From contig NZ_JABCPZ010000025.1 of the NCBI RefSeq assembly GCF_013283785.1, positions 1 through 64,000 on the forward strand: DNA of 64,000 bases. The letters are read 5' to 3'. This stretch comes from Nonomuraea antri. Lineage in GTDB: Bacteria > Actinomycetota > Actinomycetes > Streptosporangiales > Streptosporangiaceae. Below the pieces are notes generated by a model. The model made no database searches, was not told the DNA's origin, and was given only the letters and a program-made list of their open reading frames with translations. This document shows, one piece after another, positions 35,478 through 44,301 of the stretch. Made by a program: the position numbers and the translations under genes. Position 1 is the first letter of the stretch; each line of letters starts with the position of its first letter.

Positions 35478-36041
35478 ATGCCCATGGGACTGCTCGAAGA
35501 ACGGATCGCGGAGCTTGAGCGCCGGGTCGCCCTCCTGGAGGAGGCGCCCGCCCGCCGGCCATCGCCCGCGGACGCCCGGTCGCGCCCCAGCGCCGACACG
35601 CCGCTCGACCTGCTCGATCTGATCCGGTCCAGGGCCGGAGGGCAGGCCCAGCCAGGCACGATCATGTACGGCGGCGCGGTGACCTTCGAGGACCGGAATT
35701 ACCTGTGGGCGATGGAGCACGAGGCCGACGAGGTGGCGGACGCGCACTGGGCCGGGGCCGCGGCCCTGCTCGAACGCCTCGGCAGCGGGCCGCGTCTGGC
35801 CCTGCTCGCCGCCCTGCTCAAGGAGCCGCGGACGCGCAGGGAGCTTCAGGAGACGCTCGGCGAGACGTCGACCGGGCACCTGTACCACCACCTCAAGGAG
35901 CTGCAGAGCGCGGGCCTGCTCGTCCAGCCCCGGCGTGGCGAGTACGCGATCGCGCCGCGTGCAGTCGTGCCGCTGATGACGATCGTCGCCGTCACCATGG
36001 ATCTCGCCACCACCGGGTCACCCGAGGAGGAACTCGCATGA
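35478..36041 (+). CDS. Winged-helix (ArsR-like) transcriptional regulator
   Basis: This 187-residue protein begins with a short coiled coil (GLLEERIAELERRVALLEEA). It has a middle region with GTIMYGGAV and a C-terminal winged helix (RLALLAALLKEPRTRRELQE, then TGHLYHHLKELQSAGLLVQP, then the wing RRGEYAIAPRAVVPL). ATG 35478 or 35484 both fit. Its stop overlaps the next start (ATGA), so it is made with the aspartyl-protease-like protein and may regulate that gene. The AT-rich promoter with TAGTTC lies around 35430-35470. Confidence 0.8.
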   Translation: MPMGLLEERIAELERRVALLEEAPARRPSPADARSRPSADTPLDLLDLIRSRAGGQAQPGTIMYGGAVTFEDRNYLWAMEHEADEVADAHWAGAAALLERLGSGPRLALLAALLKEPRTRRELQETLGETSTGHLYHHLKELQSAGLLVQPRRGEYAIAPRAVVPLMTIVAVTMDLATTGSPEEELA

Positions 36042-37273
36042 GAAGCGCTCTGAGCGGATTACTGGACGCCCCTTCACGTCCGGCGTGGCGGGCCTGGTCG
36101 AAGGGCGACGTGGAGGGTTGCGAGCGCCACGCCGAGACCCTGTCCGGGCCTTCCCGGGATCACCTGCTCTTCCTGTGCCACTCCGTGAAGCAGTCCTACG
36201 AGAGGGCGCTGTCCCACTACGACGCCCTTGCCGCGGACGGCCGCGCGCCGAGGGCGCTGGACGAACCGGTCGTTGCGGCCTGGCTGCACCTGGGCCGCCC
36301 CGATCGGGCCGTCGAGCACCTGCGGCGGCGCCGTGGCGCCCGGCCGCGGGCCGTCGAGCAGGCGCTGCGCGTGCTCGACCCGAGGCTGGCCCGCCCGCTG
36401 GGAGTGCGGCTCGACGGCGCCGGCGTGCTTCCGTTCGCCGACCACGAGCTCGCGCCCTACCTTCCAGCCGTGGCGGCGACCATTGACGGCGTCGACGTAC
36501 TGGCGCATCTCGACACCGGCGGCACGTTCGTCGTCATGGGGCCACGACGCGCCGCGGAGACAGGCGTGGTGACCGCCCCGGGCGGCACCGGCTCTCACGG
36601 GCTGCAGCGCGCCGAGCTACGTCACGGCACCATCGCCGAGTTGCGCCTGGGCGCCGCGTCGCTGACCAACGTGCCGGTCCAGGTGCTTTCCACCCTCGTC
36701 GGCCCCCAGGACCTGGTGATCATCGGCACCAACGTCCTGCAACAGTTCCTGTCCACCATCGACCACCCTCGCAACCGTCTCATCCTCTCCCCGAGAGGCC
36801 GCCCCGACGCCGCCACCGAGCACTCCCGCCTCCTCGCGGATAGCCCCGTGGCGGCGGAGTTCGGCTTCTACCTCTGGGCGGATCACTTCATGTTCGCGCG
36901 TGGCGGCTTCGGCCCTCGCGACGACCTCACCTTCTTCATCGACTCGGGCCTGGTCTACGTGGACGACGCCGTGGAGCCGCCACGTCAGGCCTGCCTGCTG
37001 ACCACGTCCCGCCACTGCCGCGCCTGGGGCGTCCCGCGCCATCTGACCGGCCGCCCGCACTTCGACAGCCCCGAGCCGGTGTCACTCGGCCCGCTCACCC
37101 AGCAGGACCCGCTCGTGGCCGTCGCGAAGTCCCGGACGACACCGTGGCAATCCCTCGGCGGCGTACGGGTCGACGGCCTGCTGTCGCACGGCTTCCTCAA
37201 GGCGTACGCATGGACGCTGGACTTCGACAGGGGACGGTACGTGTTCCGATCGGCGCCCGGCGCGGGCGAATAG
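36038..37273 (+). CDS. Aspartyl-protease-like protein with two DTG/DSG sites
   Basis: This 411-residue protein has a helical, TPR-like N-terminal third (RDHLLFLCHSVKQSYERALS, then WLHLGRPDRAVEHLRRRRG). A protease-like region follows with AHLDTGGTFVVM (about D159) and FFIDSGLVYV (about D302). Two D-T/S-G-type motifs 143 residues apart in one chain are pepsin-like in number; typical bacterial retropepsin-like proteins have one. The GTNVLQQFLSTIDHP segment between them resembles the family's GxxxLxxxxxxxD motif. There is no signal peptide, so it is cytoplasmic. It is coupled to the winged-helix gene. The target is unknown. Confidence 0.7.
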   Translation: MRSALSGLLDAPSRPAWRAWSKGDVEGCERHAETLSGPSRDHLLFLCHSVKQSYERALSHYDALAADGRAPRALDEPVVAAWLHLGRPDRAVEHLRRRRGARPRAVEQALRVLDPRLARPLGVRLDGAGVLPFADHELAPYLPAVAATIDGVDVLAHLDTGGTFVVMGPRRAAETGVVTAPGGTGSHGLQRAELRHGTIAELRLGAASLTNVPVQVLSTLVGPQDLVIIGTNVLQQFLSTIDHPRNRLILSPRGRPDAATEHSRLLADSPVAAEFGFYLWADHFMFARGGFGPRDDLTFFIDSGLVYVDDAVEPPRQACLLTTSRHCRAWGVPRHLTGRPHFDSPEPVSLGPLTQQDPLVAVAKSRTTPWQSLGGVRVDGLLSHGFLKAYAWTLDFDRGRYVFRSAPGAGE

Positions 37274-38382
37274 CCGGAATCCGACAATTCAAGCTTGGCG
37301 CCGACGCGAGTACCGACAACAACCGGCGAACACCGACAGCCCTAACTGCAACCGACAGAGACGAACGCGCCGACGCCCAGGTTCTCCGCCACAGCAGGCG
37401 CGATGGACCTATGCATCCCTCCACGCGCCGGCCCCCGCGACCCGTCCCAGCGCCCGTGCGGTGCGCGGCACAGGAGTCGGGGCCCCGACCGGCCGGATCC
37501 GCCCGGCTCCGACTCGCGGTCACGCCGCGCCCAGCTCGGTCAGCCACTCCGAGCGGCCATCCACCGGCCGACGACCGGTCACTTGAGCGGCCGGCATCGG
37601 CGCGCGGCCGAAGCCGGCGGCGGCCGGGATGATGGTGGCTCGGCGGCCGGGATGATGGTGGCTCGGCGGTCGGCACCGGCCTGGCCGGGGATCGGCCGTT
37701 CAGGACGCCGGATCGCCGGTGACGAAGCGCGGGCTCCTGCTGCGCGGCGCGGTGACCGTGATGGTTCGCATCCGCCTGGCATGGGGTGGTGCGCTCGCGG
37801 CCGCGGGATCGGCTGGTGAGGTGTTCTCGGCGGTGTCGGGCTTGCCGTGGTGTCGAGGCAGTGATCGTGATGCCGGCGGGGCGGAGGGAAGCCGGACGGC
37901 CATCATGCGCGCGTACCCTTTCACTCGCGGTTGGGCGCCGGCGACGGGGAGCCGGATGTGCGCAGGGGAGCCACCGCCGGCGCGGGACAGCGCCGCGCAA
38001 CCCCGAGCGGCGCCCGGGCCCGGTCAAGGGGGAACGGGCCCGCAACCAGGACACGTGCCCGAATCGGGCGGCATCATTCCGGCCGTTCGCGCGCTTGCTG
38101 ATCCGGGCGCACGGGATCGGCCCGGCGGCCCGGTCGGCGGGAACGGGTTGGCGGCCAGGGCGGCGGGGGTATGCACAGCAGGCCATGCTCGACGCATCAC
38201 GGGTGCGTGGGACCCGGCCCGCCCCGGGTCCCGCGCACCCGGCCGCCGATCCCTTCCCCCGGGTCGACAGGTAGCTGACCGGCGCGCAAGAGGTTCCTCC
38301 CCTGGCCGGGATCGCCGGTTTGCCGGGCGGCGGCCGGGAAAGCTGAGGATTCCCCTCATCCGCGACCCCTCGACAGACGATC
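37274..38382. other. Long gene-free stretch
   Basis: About 1.1 kb without a frame that shows coding bias on either strand. It contains a tandem duplication of a 23-base unit (GGGATGATGGTGGCTCGGCGG core) at about 37623-37668. The last part presumably holds the promoter for the RsbW-like gene. Confidence 0.5.
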
Positions 38383-38838
38383 ATGAGACGTGTGGACTTC
38401 GAGCTGCGCTGCCCGATCAACCCCGACCTCGGCCACATCCGGGACCTGGTGCGCATCCATGCCACCCACTGCGGACTGTCCGGCGACCGCGCCGAAGACC
38501 TGGCGCTGGCGGTCAACGAGGCGGTCACCAACGTGCTCGATCACGGCGGGCAGGCCGGCCTGGTCACCGTTCGCGGCCACGAGCACGGCGTCACCGTGGA
38601 GATCCTCGATGTCGGCGGCCGGCTGACGGCCGGGCACCTGCTGGCGGCCCAGCTCGACCCCGCCGGGCATCACGGGTTCGGCCTGTGGGTGATCCAGGGC
38701 CTGTGCGACGACGTCGGTCTGACCCAGACCGGGATGGGCTCACTGCTGAGCCTGCACATGCACCCCCCGAGCGCGCGGGTCCTGCCCTTCGCCCGGCAGT
38801 CCTCGCGGACAGCTCCGGACGTCGGCACCGCCTGCTGA
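38383..38838 (+). CDS. RsbW-like anti-sigma factor (GHKL ATPase/serine kinase)
   Basis: This 151-residue protein has the single GHKL fold of anti-sigma kinases: N-box EAVTNVLDHGG (about 45-55), G1 box LDVGGRL and G2 region HHGFGLWVIQGLCDDVGL (about 93-110). In partner-switching systems such a kinase binds a sigma factor and phosphorylates a STAS antagonist on Ser. Exactly such a STAS gene follows 78 bases downstream. No SigB-type sigma gene is adjacent. A damaged copy of this pair lies at 28.8-29.4 kb. Confidence 0.88.
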   Translation: MRRVDFELRCPINPDLGHIRDLVRIHATHCGLSGDRAEDLALAVNEAVTNVLDHGGQAGLVTVRGHEHGVTVEILDVGGRLTAGHLLAAQLDPAGHHGFGLWVIQGLCDDVGLTQTGMGSLLSLHMHPPSARVLPFARQSSRTAPDVGTAC

Positions 38839-38916
38839 GACGGGCGCCGGATCAGGCTTCCGTCTCGCCCCATCCGGGGGTTTCGCCATGCATCCGGGAG
38901 GTCTACGGTACGGGGC

Positions 38917-39342
38917 ATGGGAGCCCTCCCGGAACCCTCATCTCCGCGCCGTCCCGCGGTGTCAGCGGGCGCGGCGTCAGCGGGCGCGGCGCCGCTGACC
39001 TGCCAGCGCCTGCCCGGCATCAGCGTCGTGGCCATCGCCGGCGACATCGACCGCACCAGCAGCGGCCACCTGGCCGATCAGCTGCAGCAGGTGCTGCGCC
39101 CGGGTGACCACGTGGTGCTGGATTTGTCGGAGCTGACGTTCCTGGACAGCTCGGGCCTGCACGTGCTGCTGGCCTGCCACCGCCAGTGCGCGGCCCAGCA
39201 GCGCAGCCTGCACCTGGCGGCCGTGCGCGGCATGCCCGCCCGGCTGCTGCGCATCACCGGGGTGGATCAGCACCTGCCCGTGCACGCCGACGTCCAGCAG
39301 GCCCTGACCGTCCTGCTGGCCAACCCGGCCGATGAAGGCTGA
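38917..39342 (+). CDS. STAS-domain anti-sigma factor antagonist
   Basis: This 141-residue protein has an Ala/Ser-rich N-terminus of about 28 residues and a STAS domain (GISVVAIAGDIDRTSSGHLA, then HVVLDLSELTFLDSSGLHVL). The Ser pair in LDSSG holds the usual phosphorylation site. It should bind the RsbW-like kinase encoded just upstream and free a sigma factor when unphosphorylated. ATG 38917 gives the full domain. Confidence 0.9.
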   Translation: MGALPEPSSPRRPAVSAGAASAGAAPLTCQRLPGISVVAIAGDIDRTSSGHLADQLQQVLRPGDHVVLDLSELTFLDSSGLHVLLACHRQCAAQQRSLHLAAVRGMPARLLRITGVDQHLPVHADVQQALTVLLANPADEG

Positions 39343-39446
39343 TCCGGCCGATCTCATCCGGCGGCGCCGGCAGCATGGCGACCTGCCCGAAGCCCGGGCG
39401 CGTGAGCACGCGTGCGCGTACCGTCACCTTCATGAGCATGTAACCT

Positions 39447-39629
39447 GTACCCTCCGCCCGCACCCTGGTTCGTCCCGCCACCGACCCATGCGCCCGTTTC
39501 GCTACGCAACTGGTCCGATTCGCCCACCAGTCCGGCGAGGCCGGCCTGCAGCAGGATGAGCGTGCGTGCCTGGCCTGCGCGGCGGCCGGCGTGCAGTGGA
39601 CGTCCGCCAGGGTGGCCGTGCGAGGGTAG
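39447..39629 (+). pseudogene. Fragment of a small conserved protein (paralogue at 44.0 kb)
   Basis: A start-less plus frame reads DPCARFATQLVRFAHQSGEA and then ERACLACAAAGVQWTSARVAV before TAG 39627. This matches DACARFATHPQLLAHQLDTG and RLAAALAGVQWTVAQVSAAV at 44.1 kb. The rest of 39343-39656 holds nothing else. Confidence 0.4.
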
Positions 39630-39656
39630 AACGCTTCCTCGGTAAGGAGTCCGAGC

Positions 39657-39983
39657 ATGAGCACCGCGACTCGCCTGCTGGTCCGGCTGAGGGTGACGAA
39701 CCCCAGCCCGGGCGACATGAACTGGTTCCTGACCAGAACGGCCCTGCTGGCCGCCCTCGCCGGGATACAGGAAGAGCGGCGAGATCCCGCGGCGGGGCGG
39801 ACCCGGCGCAGGTACGACCGGGCCTACCGGGCGGCGCTGCGCCATACGGACCTGTTGGCCAACCCCCTCCGGCAGCAGGATCTGGCCCGGGCGGTCGCCG
39901 AGATGCGCCAGACCTGGGAGATGATCCACCATCACGCTGGCGACGACGGCGCGCTGCGGACGGGCGGAGCAGACGGGTGCTGA
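39657..39983 (+). CDS. Small hypothetical protein
   Basis: This 108-residue hydrophilic helical protein (TRTALLAALAGIQEERRD, then QQDLARAVAEMRQTWEMIHH) has an excellent ribosome site, GTAAGGAGT, seven bases before ATG 39657. There is no signal or membrane helix. I recognise no family. It lies downstream of the RsbW/STAS pair but is separated by 300 bases. Confidence 0.55.
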   Translation: MSTATRLLVRLRVTNPSPGDMNWFLTRTALLAALAGIQEERRDPAAGRTRRRYDRAYRAALRHTDLLANPLRQQDLARAVAEMRQTWEMIHHHAGDDGALRTGGADGC

Positions 39984-40391
39984 GGCCCGCTGCCGCTTGT
40001 CGTTCCCGCCCGGCCGGAGCGTCTGCTCGGGTGGCCGTCCCCCTGCCGGAGGTTGCTCGGCCCGGCAGAGGGGACGGTTTCGGGTGTCACTTCGGTGATG
40101 GACAGGGTGGTGAGGCGTTCGGAGTCTCGCCGGCGGACGATCGCCGCCAAACCGGCCCCTCAGCGCCTCTCACTCATTGTCGCGCCAATATCACTCAATG
40201 TCCCCTTTGTGGGATCATCCGGCGTGGCACGGGCCAGCCGGGGCGAAACGGAACCCCGCAAGCCGGCCGTGTGCCAGCCCGGATGCCTGCCGCACTGCGA
40301 TCCGGCCACCGCAGGTGATCAGGAGAGGAACAGCCCGCCGGACCCGCGCTGAACCAGAAAACTTCGCCGGCGTTCCGTACGTTGAGAGGGC
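39984..40391. other. Gene-free stretch
   Basis: About 400 bases with no convincing gene. Around 40165-40215 it is locally AT-richer (CACTCATTGTCGCGCCAATA region), possibly a promoter for the membrane protein that follows. Confidence 0.4.
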
Positions 40392-41114
40392 ATGACGCCA
40401 CGACGCGGGCCACGTTCACGCTTACCCGGCGGCGGCTGGCCGGCGAAGAACATCAGGCGCATCGCCGCACGCCTGCCGGAGGCGCGGGCGAAGGCCCCGC
40501 TGCGTGGCATCCGCTGGAACGTTCAGTGGTGGGCGGCGCTCACCACCGTCGTTGCCGGGCTCATGTCCGTGCCCGCGCTCGTCATCTCGCTCAGCGCGCT
40601 CAACGCCACCGAACAGCAGAGGCTCGAGGCCCAGCGGCACAAGGCCGATTCCGAGGCGGCGCTGCAGCGGGCCTACGCCCAGCGGATGGCCATCGAAGCC
40701 GGTCAGGGCAGCCTCGTCGGCGCGCTTCTCGACGGCGGGACGATCACCATCAGCAACGGCAACACGATCGGGGCCGACGTCGAGATCCTGCTCGGGGTCG
40801 CCCCCGACACCTCTGCCGAGGACACCTGGAGGTATGCGAAGGTGCTGTTCGCCTCACCCGCGTGCACCCGGGCCACCTACGAGATCCCGGCCCGCCTGTT
40901 CGAAAAGCTGGAAGCCCTGGACGATGGGGGAAGACTCGACGAGGCCGTTTTCATCCATCCGCTGGATCGCCGCCGGTGGTTGTTTCCCGACCTCGGCGTC
41001 GGTATCGCCGCGCAGCCGCTTCCCCCCGACCGCCTGCCGGGATTCAGCAGTAGGTCCGGAGCCATGATGGCGATGCCTCCGCCCAGAATGCGGGCTGTGG
41101 CAGGATGCGCCTGA
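40392..41114 (+). CDS. Membrane protein with coiled coil, unknown
   Basis: This 240-residue protein has a basic N-terminus of about 45 residues, one membrane helix (WWAALTTVVAGLMSVPALVI), a short coiled coil (ALNATEQQRLEAQRHKADSE) and a soluble C-terminal domain with TITISNGNTIGADVEILLGV. The last 25 residues are low-complexity. GAGAGG precedes ATG 40392. The layout (helix plus coiled coil) is like that of the repeat protein at 44.7 kb, but no family is recognised. Confidence 0.55.
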   Translation: MTPRRGPRSRLPGGGWPAKNIRRIAARLPEARAKAPLRGIRWNVQWWAALTTVVAGLMSVPALVISLSALNATEQQRLEAQRHKADSEAALQRAYAQRMAIEAGQGSLVGALLDGGTITISNGNTIGADVEILLGVAPDTSAEDTWRYAKVLFASPACTRATYEIPARLFEKLEALDDGGRLDEAVFIHPLDRRRWLFPDLGVGIAAQPLPPDRLPGFSSRSGAMMAMPPPRMRAVAGCA

Positions 41115-41338
41115 TCCGCACCAACGGCCACCCCTCGCTTGCCCGGAGCACAGACACACGAGCGCCCACCGTCACCCCTCCCGGGCATGCCCCGCCTGCA
41201 CCTTTCCGTTGAAGCCGGACCGGCGAAGGGGCGGGGAATCCGCCTCGACCACGGCACCTCGACATCCGGGACTCGCTGCGCCAACAGCGGCCCCCGCCCC
41301 TACCGTGACCCGCGCTTCGACCGGCCCCCGAACAGAGG

Positions 41339-41926
41339 CTAGCGACGGACCGGATACCGCAAGTGCAAGGCACGCCGGCCCTGGATGACGATCGGGTCGT
41401 CGAGCAGGAGATGCCCACCCTCGATCTTGGAGAAGTACGGGATACCCTCGCCGAACAGCACCGGTACGAGGCTGACGCACACCTCGTCCACCAGGCCGAG
41501 AGCGAGTGCCTGCTGCGTCACGTTCGCGCTGGCGATCGTGACGTTCTGATCACCGGCGATCTGCTTGGCCCGATTGATAGCCGCCTCGACTCCGTCGACG
41601 AACGTCGTCGTCGGCCACTTCTCGGCGGCATCCGCCGGCGGGCGGTGCGTGACCACGACCACGGGTGCGCCGGCCGGATGCTTGTCGTTCCAGCCGCCGG
41701 CGATGTCGAACAGGCGGCGACCGGCGACGAGCGCGCCGGTGTTCTCGGTCAGATCTCGCCATGCCCGCGCACCCGCATCATCGACCTTGACCGAGATGTC
41801 CTCATTGGGGTTCGGCACGCTCACGTCTCCGGCCTCATACCAGTCGAACAGCTCGCCGACCTGGTCATCCGGTTGCGCGATGTATCCGTCCAGCGACATC
41901 GTCATGTGGCTGAAGATCTTGCCCAT
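41339..41926 (-). CDS. Dihydrofolate reductase-fold protein (RibD C-terminal type)
   Basis: This 195-residue protein starts KIFSHMTMSLDGYIAQPDD, the hallmark of the RibD C-terminal/DHFR-like family, and carries NTGALVAGRRLFDIAGGWND, VVVVTHRPP and ASANVTQQALALGLVDEVCV, which contribute to NADPH binding. The start ATG 41926 follows AGGAG. Members reduce varied small molecules; this one is probably a stand-alone oxidoreductase of unknown substrate. Confidence 0.9.
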   Translation of the reverse strand: MGKIFSHMTMSLDGYIAQPDDQVGELFDWYEAGDVSVPNPNEDISVKVDDAGARAWRDLTENTGALVAGRRLFDIAGGWNDKHPAGAPVVVVTHRPPADAAEKWPTTTFVDGVEAAINRAKQIAGDQNVTIASANVTQQALALGLVDEVCVSLVPVLFGEGIPYFSKIEGGHLLLDDPIVIQGRRALHLRYPVRR

Positions 41927-41999
41927 AAGGGTTCTCCTGTGGTTATCGCTCGGCCCGGTGGCTCCCGGCCCGTCTTACATGGGTCCTGAGGTGGACCGC

Positions 42000-42290
42000 T
42001 TTCAATGGCAGAACTCATCGCGCCCAGCCGAAACTGATCACCACCCATGAAGCGAAGCCGAGCCGCGTGGCGCGTCCTCCGGCGATCAGGTCGCGTTCTT
42101 CGTCCAGGATCGTCCAGTGCTGCGAGGCCCGCCGTTCGTAGTCCCGGCAGTTCCTGCGCGTCTCATGAGCCATGACAGCGTGCGCTCGACGCCCCCGACG
42201 GCCACCTGTGGATCATGACCAGCAACCGTGACGGCCGCGGTACCCCGCCCCCGACGACGACCGCGTGGTCCGCTTCCCGCGCGCGAGGCA
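42000..42290. pseudogene. Two gene scraps: transposase-like tail and PQQ sugar-dehydrogenase end
   Basis: On the plus strand about 42174-42290 reads LDAPDGHLWIMTSNRDGRGT and then, one base out of frame, PDDDRVVRFP. This matches the C-terminal region of PQQ-dependent glucose dehydrogenases (PDGxLWIxTSNxDGRGTPxxxDDRIxR). On the minus strand about 42010-42170 contains RRNCRDYERRASQHW, reminiscent of the end of IS5-type transposases. Both are non-functional. Confidence 0.45.
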
Positions 42291-42322
42291 GATGCTCGCC
42301 GATCAAGGACGCGGATTCCTCT

Positions 42323-42754
42323 CTAGACGTGCACGCGGCGATCGCCGTTCTGCCGGGCTCGGTGGCGGAAACGCAGATGCAAGCGCGGGGTGTCGTCGCT
42401 GTCGTCGAGGCCGATCTCGTCGCACAGCCGCCGCAGCAGCCAGAAGCCGACGTCTTGGCCGCTGAGCAGGTCCGGGTCGGCTTCGACGGTCCAATAGGCC
42501 ATGCTCAGCGCGCCGGTCACGTCCACGATCTCCAGACTCACCCCGCCACCGTCGCTCCAGGCGATCAAGGTGCCGCCGCCGCCATGGCCGATCACCGTGG
42601 CGGCGGCCTCGCTCGCCGCGAGCACCAGATCGCTCAGCCGCCGCTCGGTCAGGCCGGCACCGATGCCGAAGGCCCGCACCGCCGCCCGCAACGTGACAAG
42701 ATCGCCGGTGATCGGCCATTCCAACCGGAAACCCGACAACACCTCGATCGCCAC
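42323..42754 (-). CDS. Divergent anti-sigma-type GHKL ATPase
   Basis: This protein of about 143 residues is related to the RsbW-like kinase at 38.4 kb: EWPITGDLVTLRAAVRAFGI at the start, a degenerate N-box SEAAATVIGHGG, G1 LEIVDVTGA and G2 SGQDVGFWLLRRLCDEIGL. In the N-box the Asn that holds Mg-ATP is Thr, so ATP turnover may be lost and it may act as a binding protein. The start is a GTG at 42754 with only a poorly spaced ribosome site. No STAS or sigma gene adjoins it. Confidence 0.65.
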   Translation of the reverse strand: MAIEVLSGFRLEWPITGDLVTLRAAVRAFGIGAGLTERRLSDLVLAASEAAATVIGHGGGGTLIAWSDGGGVSLEIVDVTGALSMAYWTVEADPDLLSGQDVGFWLLRRLCDEIGLDDSDDTPRLHLRFRHRARQNGDRRVHV

Positions 42755-42854
42755 CTTCCGCCGGCAGGGGCCCCGTCACAAAACCCTTGCCCCGCCGGCA
42801 CCCTGATACACGCGCGCGGCTGGTGGCCTGCGGCGATACCCGGACGCCCGGGGC

Positions 42855-43244
42855 TCACCGGCGAAGGCGCTGCCGCCGTGCCAGGCGGGGCCGGCGTGGG
42901 CCCAGCCCGCCGGTGCCGCGGCGTGCCGATCCTGGAGCGGACCGGCGCACGCGCGAGGTCGCGGTGGCGTAGGCGCCGGCGGCCGATGCTCTCCCGACTC
43001 GCACAGCCCACCGGCCCGGCCGGCTGCGCAACACCCGCCGGCCGGCGATCTGTGAGGACGTCTTGGCGGCGGGCCAGACCCGCTGCGCTCCCGTCGCCAG
43101 CTCGCGCAGGCCGGCGCGGGCTCCGTCGGGATGCCGGTGCAGGAAGATGCCGAGCTCGACGACGGCCCAGCCGGACAGCGCCAGGCTCAGCACGGCGATC
43201 AGTCCGCAGAGCGCGGCGATCGCGAAGACGATGAAAGTGATCAC
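42855..43244 (-). CDS. Small membrane protein with basic tail
   Basis: This 129-residue protein begins with a long hydrophobic region (FIVFAIAALCGLIAVLSLAL, continuing SGWAVVELGIFL), followed by an Arg/Ala/Gly-rich tail that becomes low-complexity. The first 75 residues look genuine; the tail may be read-through of poor sequence. No family recognised. Confidence 0.45.
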   Translation of the reverse strand: MITFIVFAIAALCGLIAVLSLALSGWAVVELGIFLHRHPDGARAGLRELATGAQRVWPAAKTSSQIAGRRVLRSRPGRWAVRVGRASAAGAYATATSRVRRSAPGSARRGTGGLGPRRPRLARRQRLRR

Positions 43245-43435
43245 TGCGACGACTCCATGCGCCGCCTACCAGTGGTTATCGATGGATTCACTGACCCAAG
43301 TCTAGATTCGCCCCAGCGCCGGCCTGGGCCGTTCACCAGCCAGCAGGGGCGATGTTTGCCTTGCTCGTCGAGATCCTTTGCCTGACGCGGGTTTACTCGC
43401 GGCGCCGGCAGCGGCGGCCGGCCCACTCGCTTCAC

Positions 43436-43849
43436 ATGGACAGATCGCGCCGGCCGGCATTCACCTCGCTCGCGCCCGAACCAACGCGCGAGTGTGCGCA
43501 AGAGGGTGAATTGTTCCCCGACCCCGACGACCCGGCCGCCTTCTACCACTGCTCCGACGGCATCGTCTGGTGGAAGCGGTGTCCTGCTGGCCTGCACCTC
43601 GACCCGGACCTTCGGGTGTGCGACTTCCCCGACCGCATCTACGCTGCAGCGGCCAAAGTTCGATACAAGGATCAAGGCAGCCTCTCAGCGCTCTCGCGCC
43701 TGGTCGATCGGATCCCACAACGACGGCCGTCCGGGCATCCCCCACCGAATCGGCGGGCTGCGCCGGGGGCGGTGGCGGTACCGCTGCCGAAGGTCTGGAC
43801 GACTCGGGGCCCGGCGTGGCCGGCCGCGCCGGGCCCAGGGGCGCGGTGA
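43436..43849 (+). CDS. Protein with CBM14 (peritrophin-A-like) chitin-binding domain
   Basis: From ATG 43436 (an earlier ATG at 43352 is in frame) the protein has a domain of about 50 residues: ECAQEGELFPDPDDPAAFYH, CSDGIVWWKRCPAGLHLDP and RVCDFPD. Four Cys and the aromatic FYHCSDG core match CBM14, a chitin-binding fold best known from insects and other animals but found sporadically in actinomycetes. After about residue 75 the sequence turns low-complexity, perhaps from a frameshift. No signal peptide is clear. The role may be binding of chitin or peptidoglycan-like polymers. Confidence 0.6.
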   Translation: MDRSRRPAFTSLAPEPTRECAQEGELFPDPDDPAAFYHCSDGIVWWKRCPAGLHLDPDLRVCDFPDRIYAAAAKVRYKDQGSLSALSRLVDRIPQRRPSGHPPPNRRAAPGAVAVPLPKVWTTRGPAWPAAPGPGAR

Positions 43850-44000
43850 CGGCCGGCGCAGCGTCGACCGGCCCGGCCTGGCTCGTGGTCGACCAACCGC
43901 AGCGGCCGACGCGACGGAGCGGTCGCCGCCGGTCTGTGTGGGCTGGCCAGGTTGCGGGACCGGCCCTCGCGAGGGTGCACGTCGGCGTAGCGGCATCGGC

Positions 44001-44249
44001 GTGATCCAGCATGATGCCCGCCGGCCCGCCGTCGACCCGGTCGACGTCGCCACCGACGCCTGCGCCCGCTTCGCCACGCACCCGCAGCTGCTGGCCCACC
44101 AGCTCGATACCGGCGCCTTGACCGACAACGAGCGCGAGCGCCTGGCCGCAGCGCTCGCGGGCGTGCAGTGGACCGTGGCCCAGGTCAGCGCCGCCGTCGA
44201 CATCGTGCCGTCCTGCGACACGGTGGCTACGTCAGTAAGCACCCGCTGA
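44001..44249 (+). CDS. Small conserved-looking hypothetical protein
   Basis: This 82-residue frame from GTG 44001 contains DACARFATHPQLLAHQLDTG and ERLAAALAGVQWTVAQVSAA, and has a decayed relative at 39.5 kb, which is the main evidence that it is real. It is hydrophilic and helical. No function can be named. Confidence 0.4.
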   Translation: MIQHDARRPAVDPVDVATDACARFATHPQLLAHQLDTGALTDNERERLAAALAGVQWTVAQVSAAVDIVPSCDTVATSVSTR

Positions 44250-44301
44250 TTCACGCACAAGGTCATCAGTCAACCGGTCCGCAGGCGTCCCCTGGGCCCC
44301 G

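Noticed and set aside
37197..38531. 444-codon minus-strand frame in the gene-free stretch
   Set aside because: Low-complexity Arg/Pro/Ser-rich translation without motifs, overlapping the real ends of the flanking genes.
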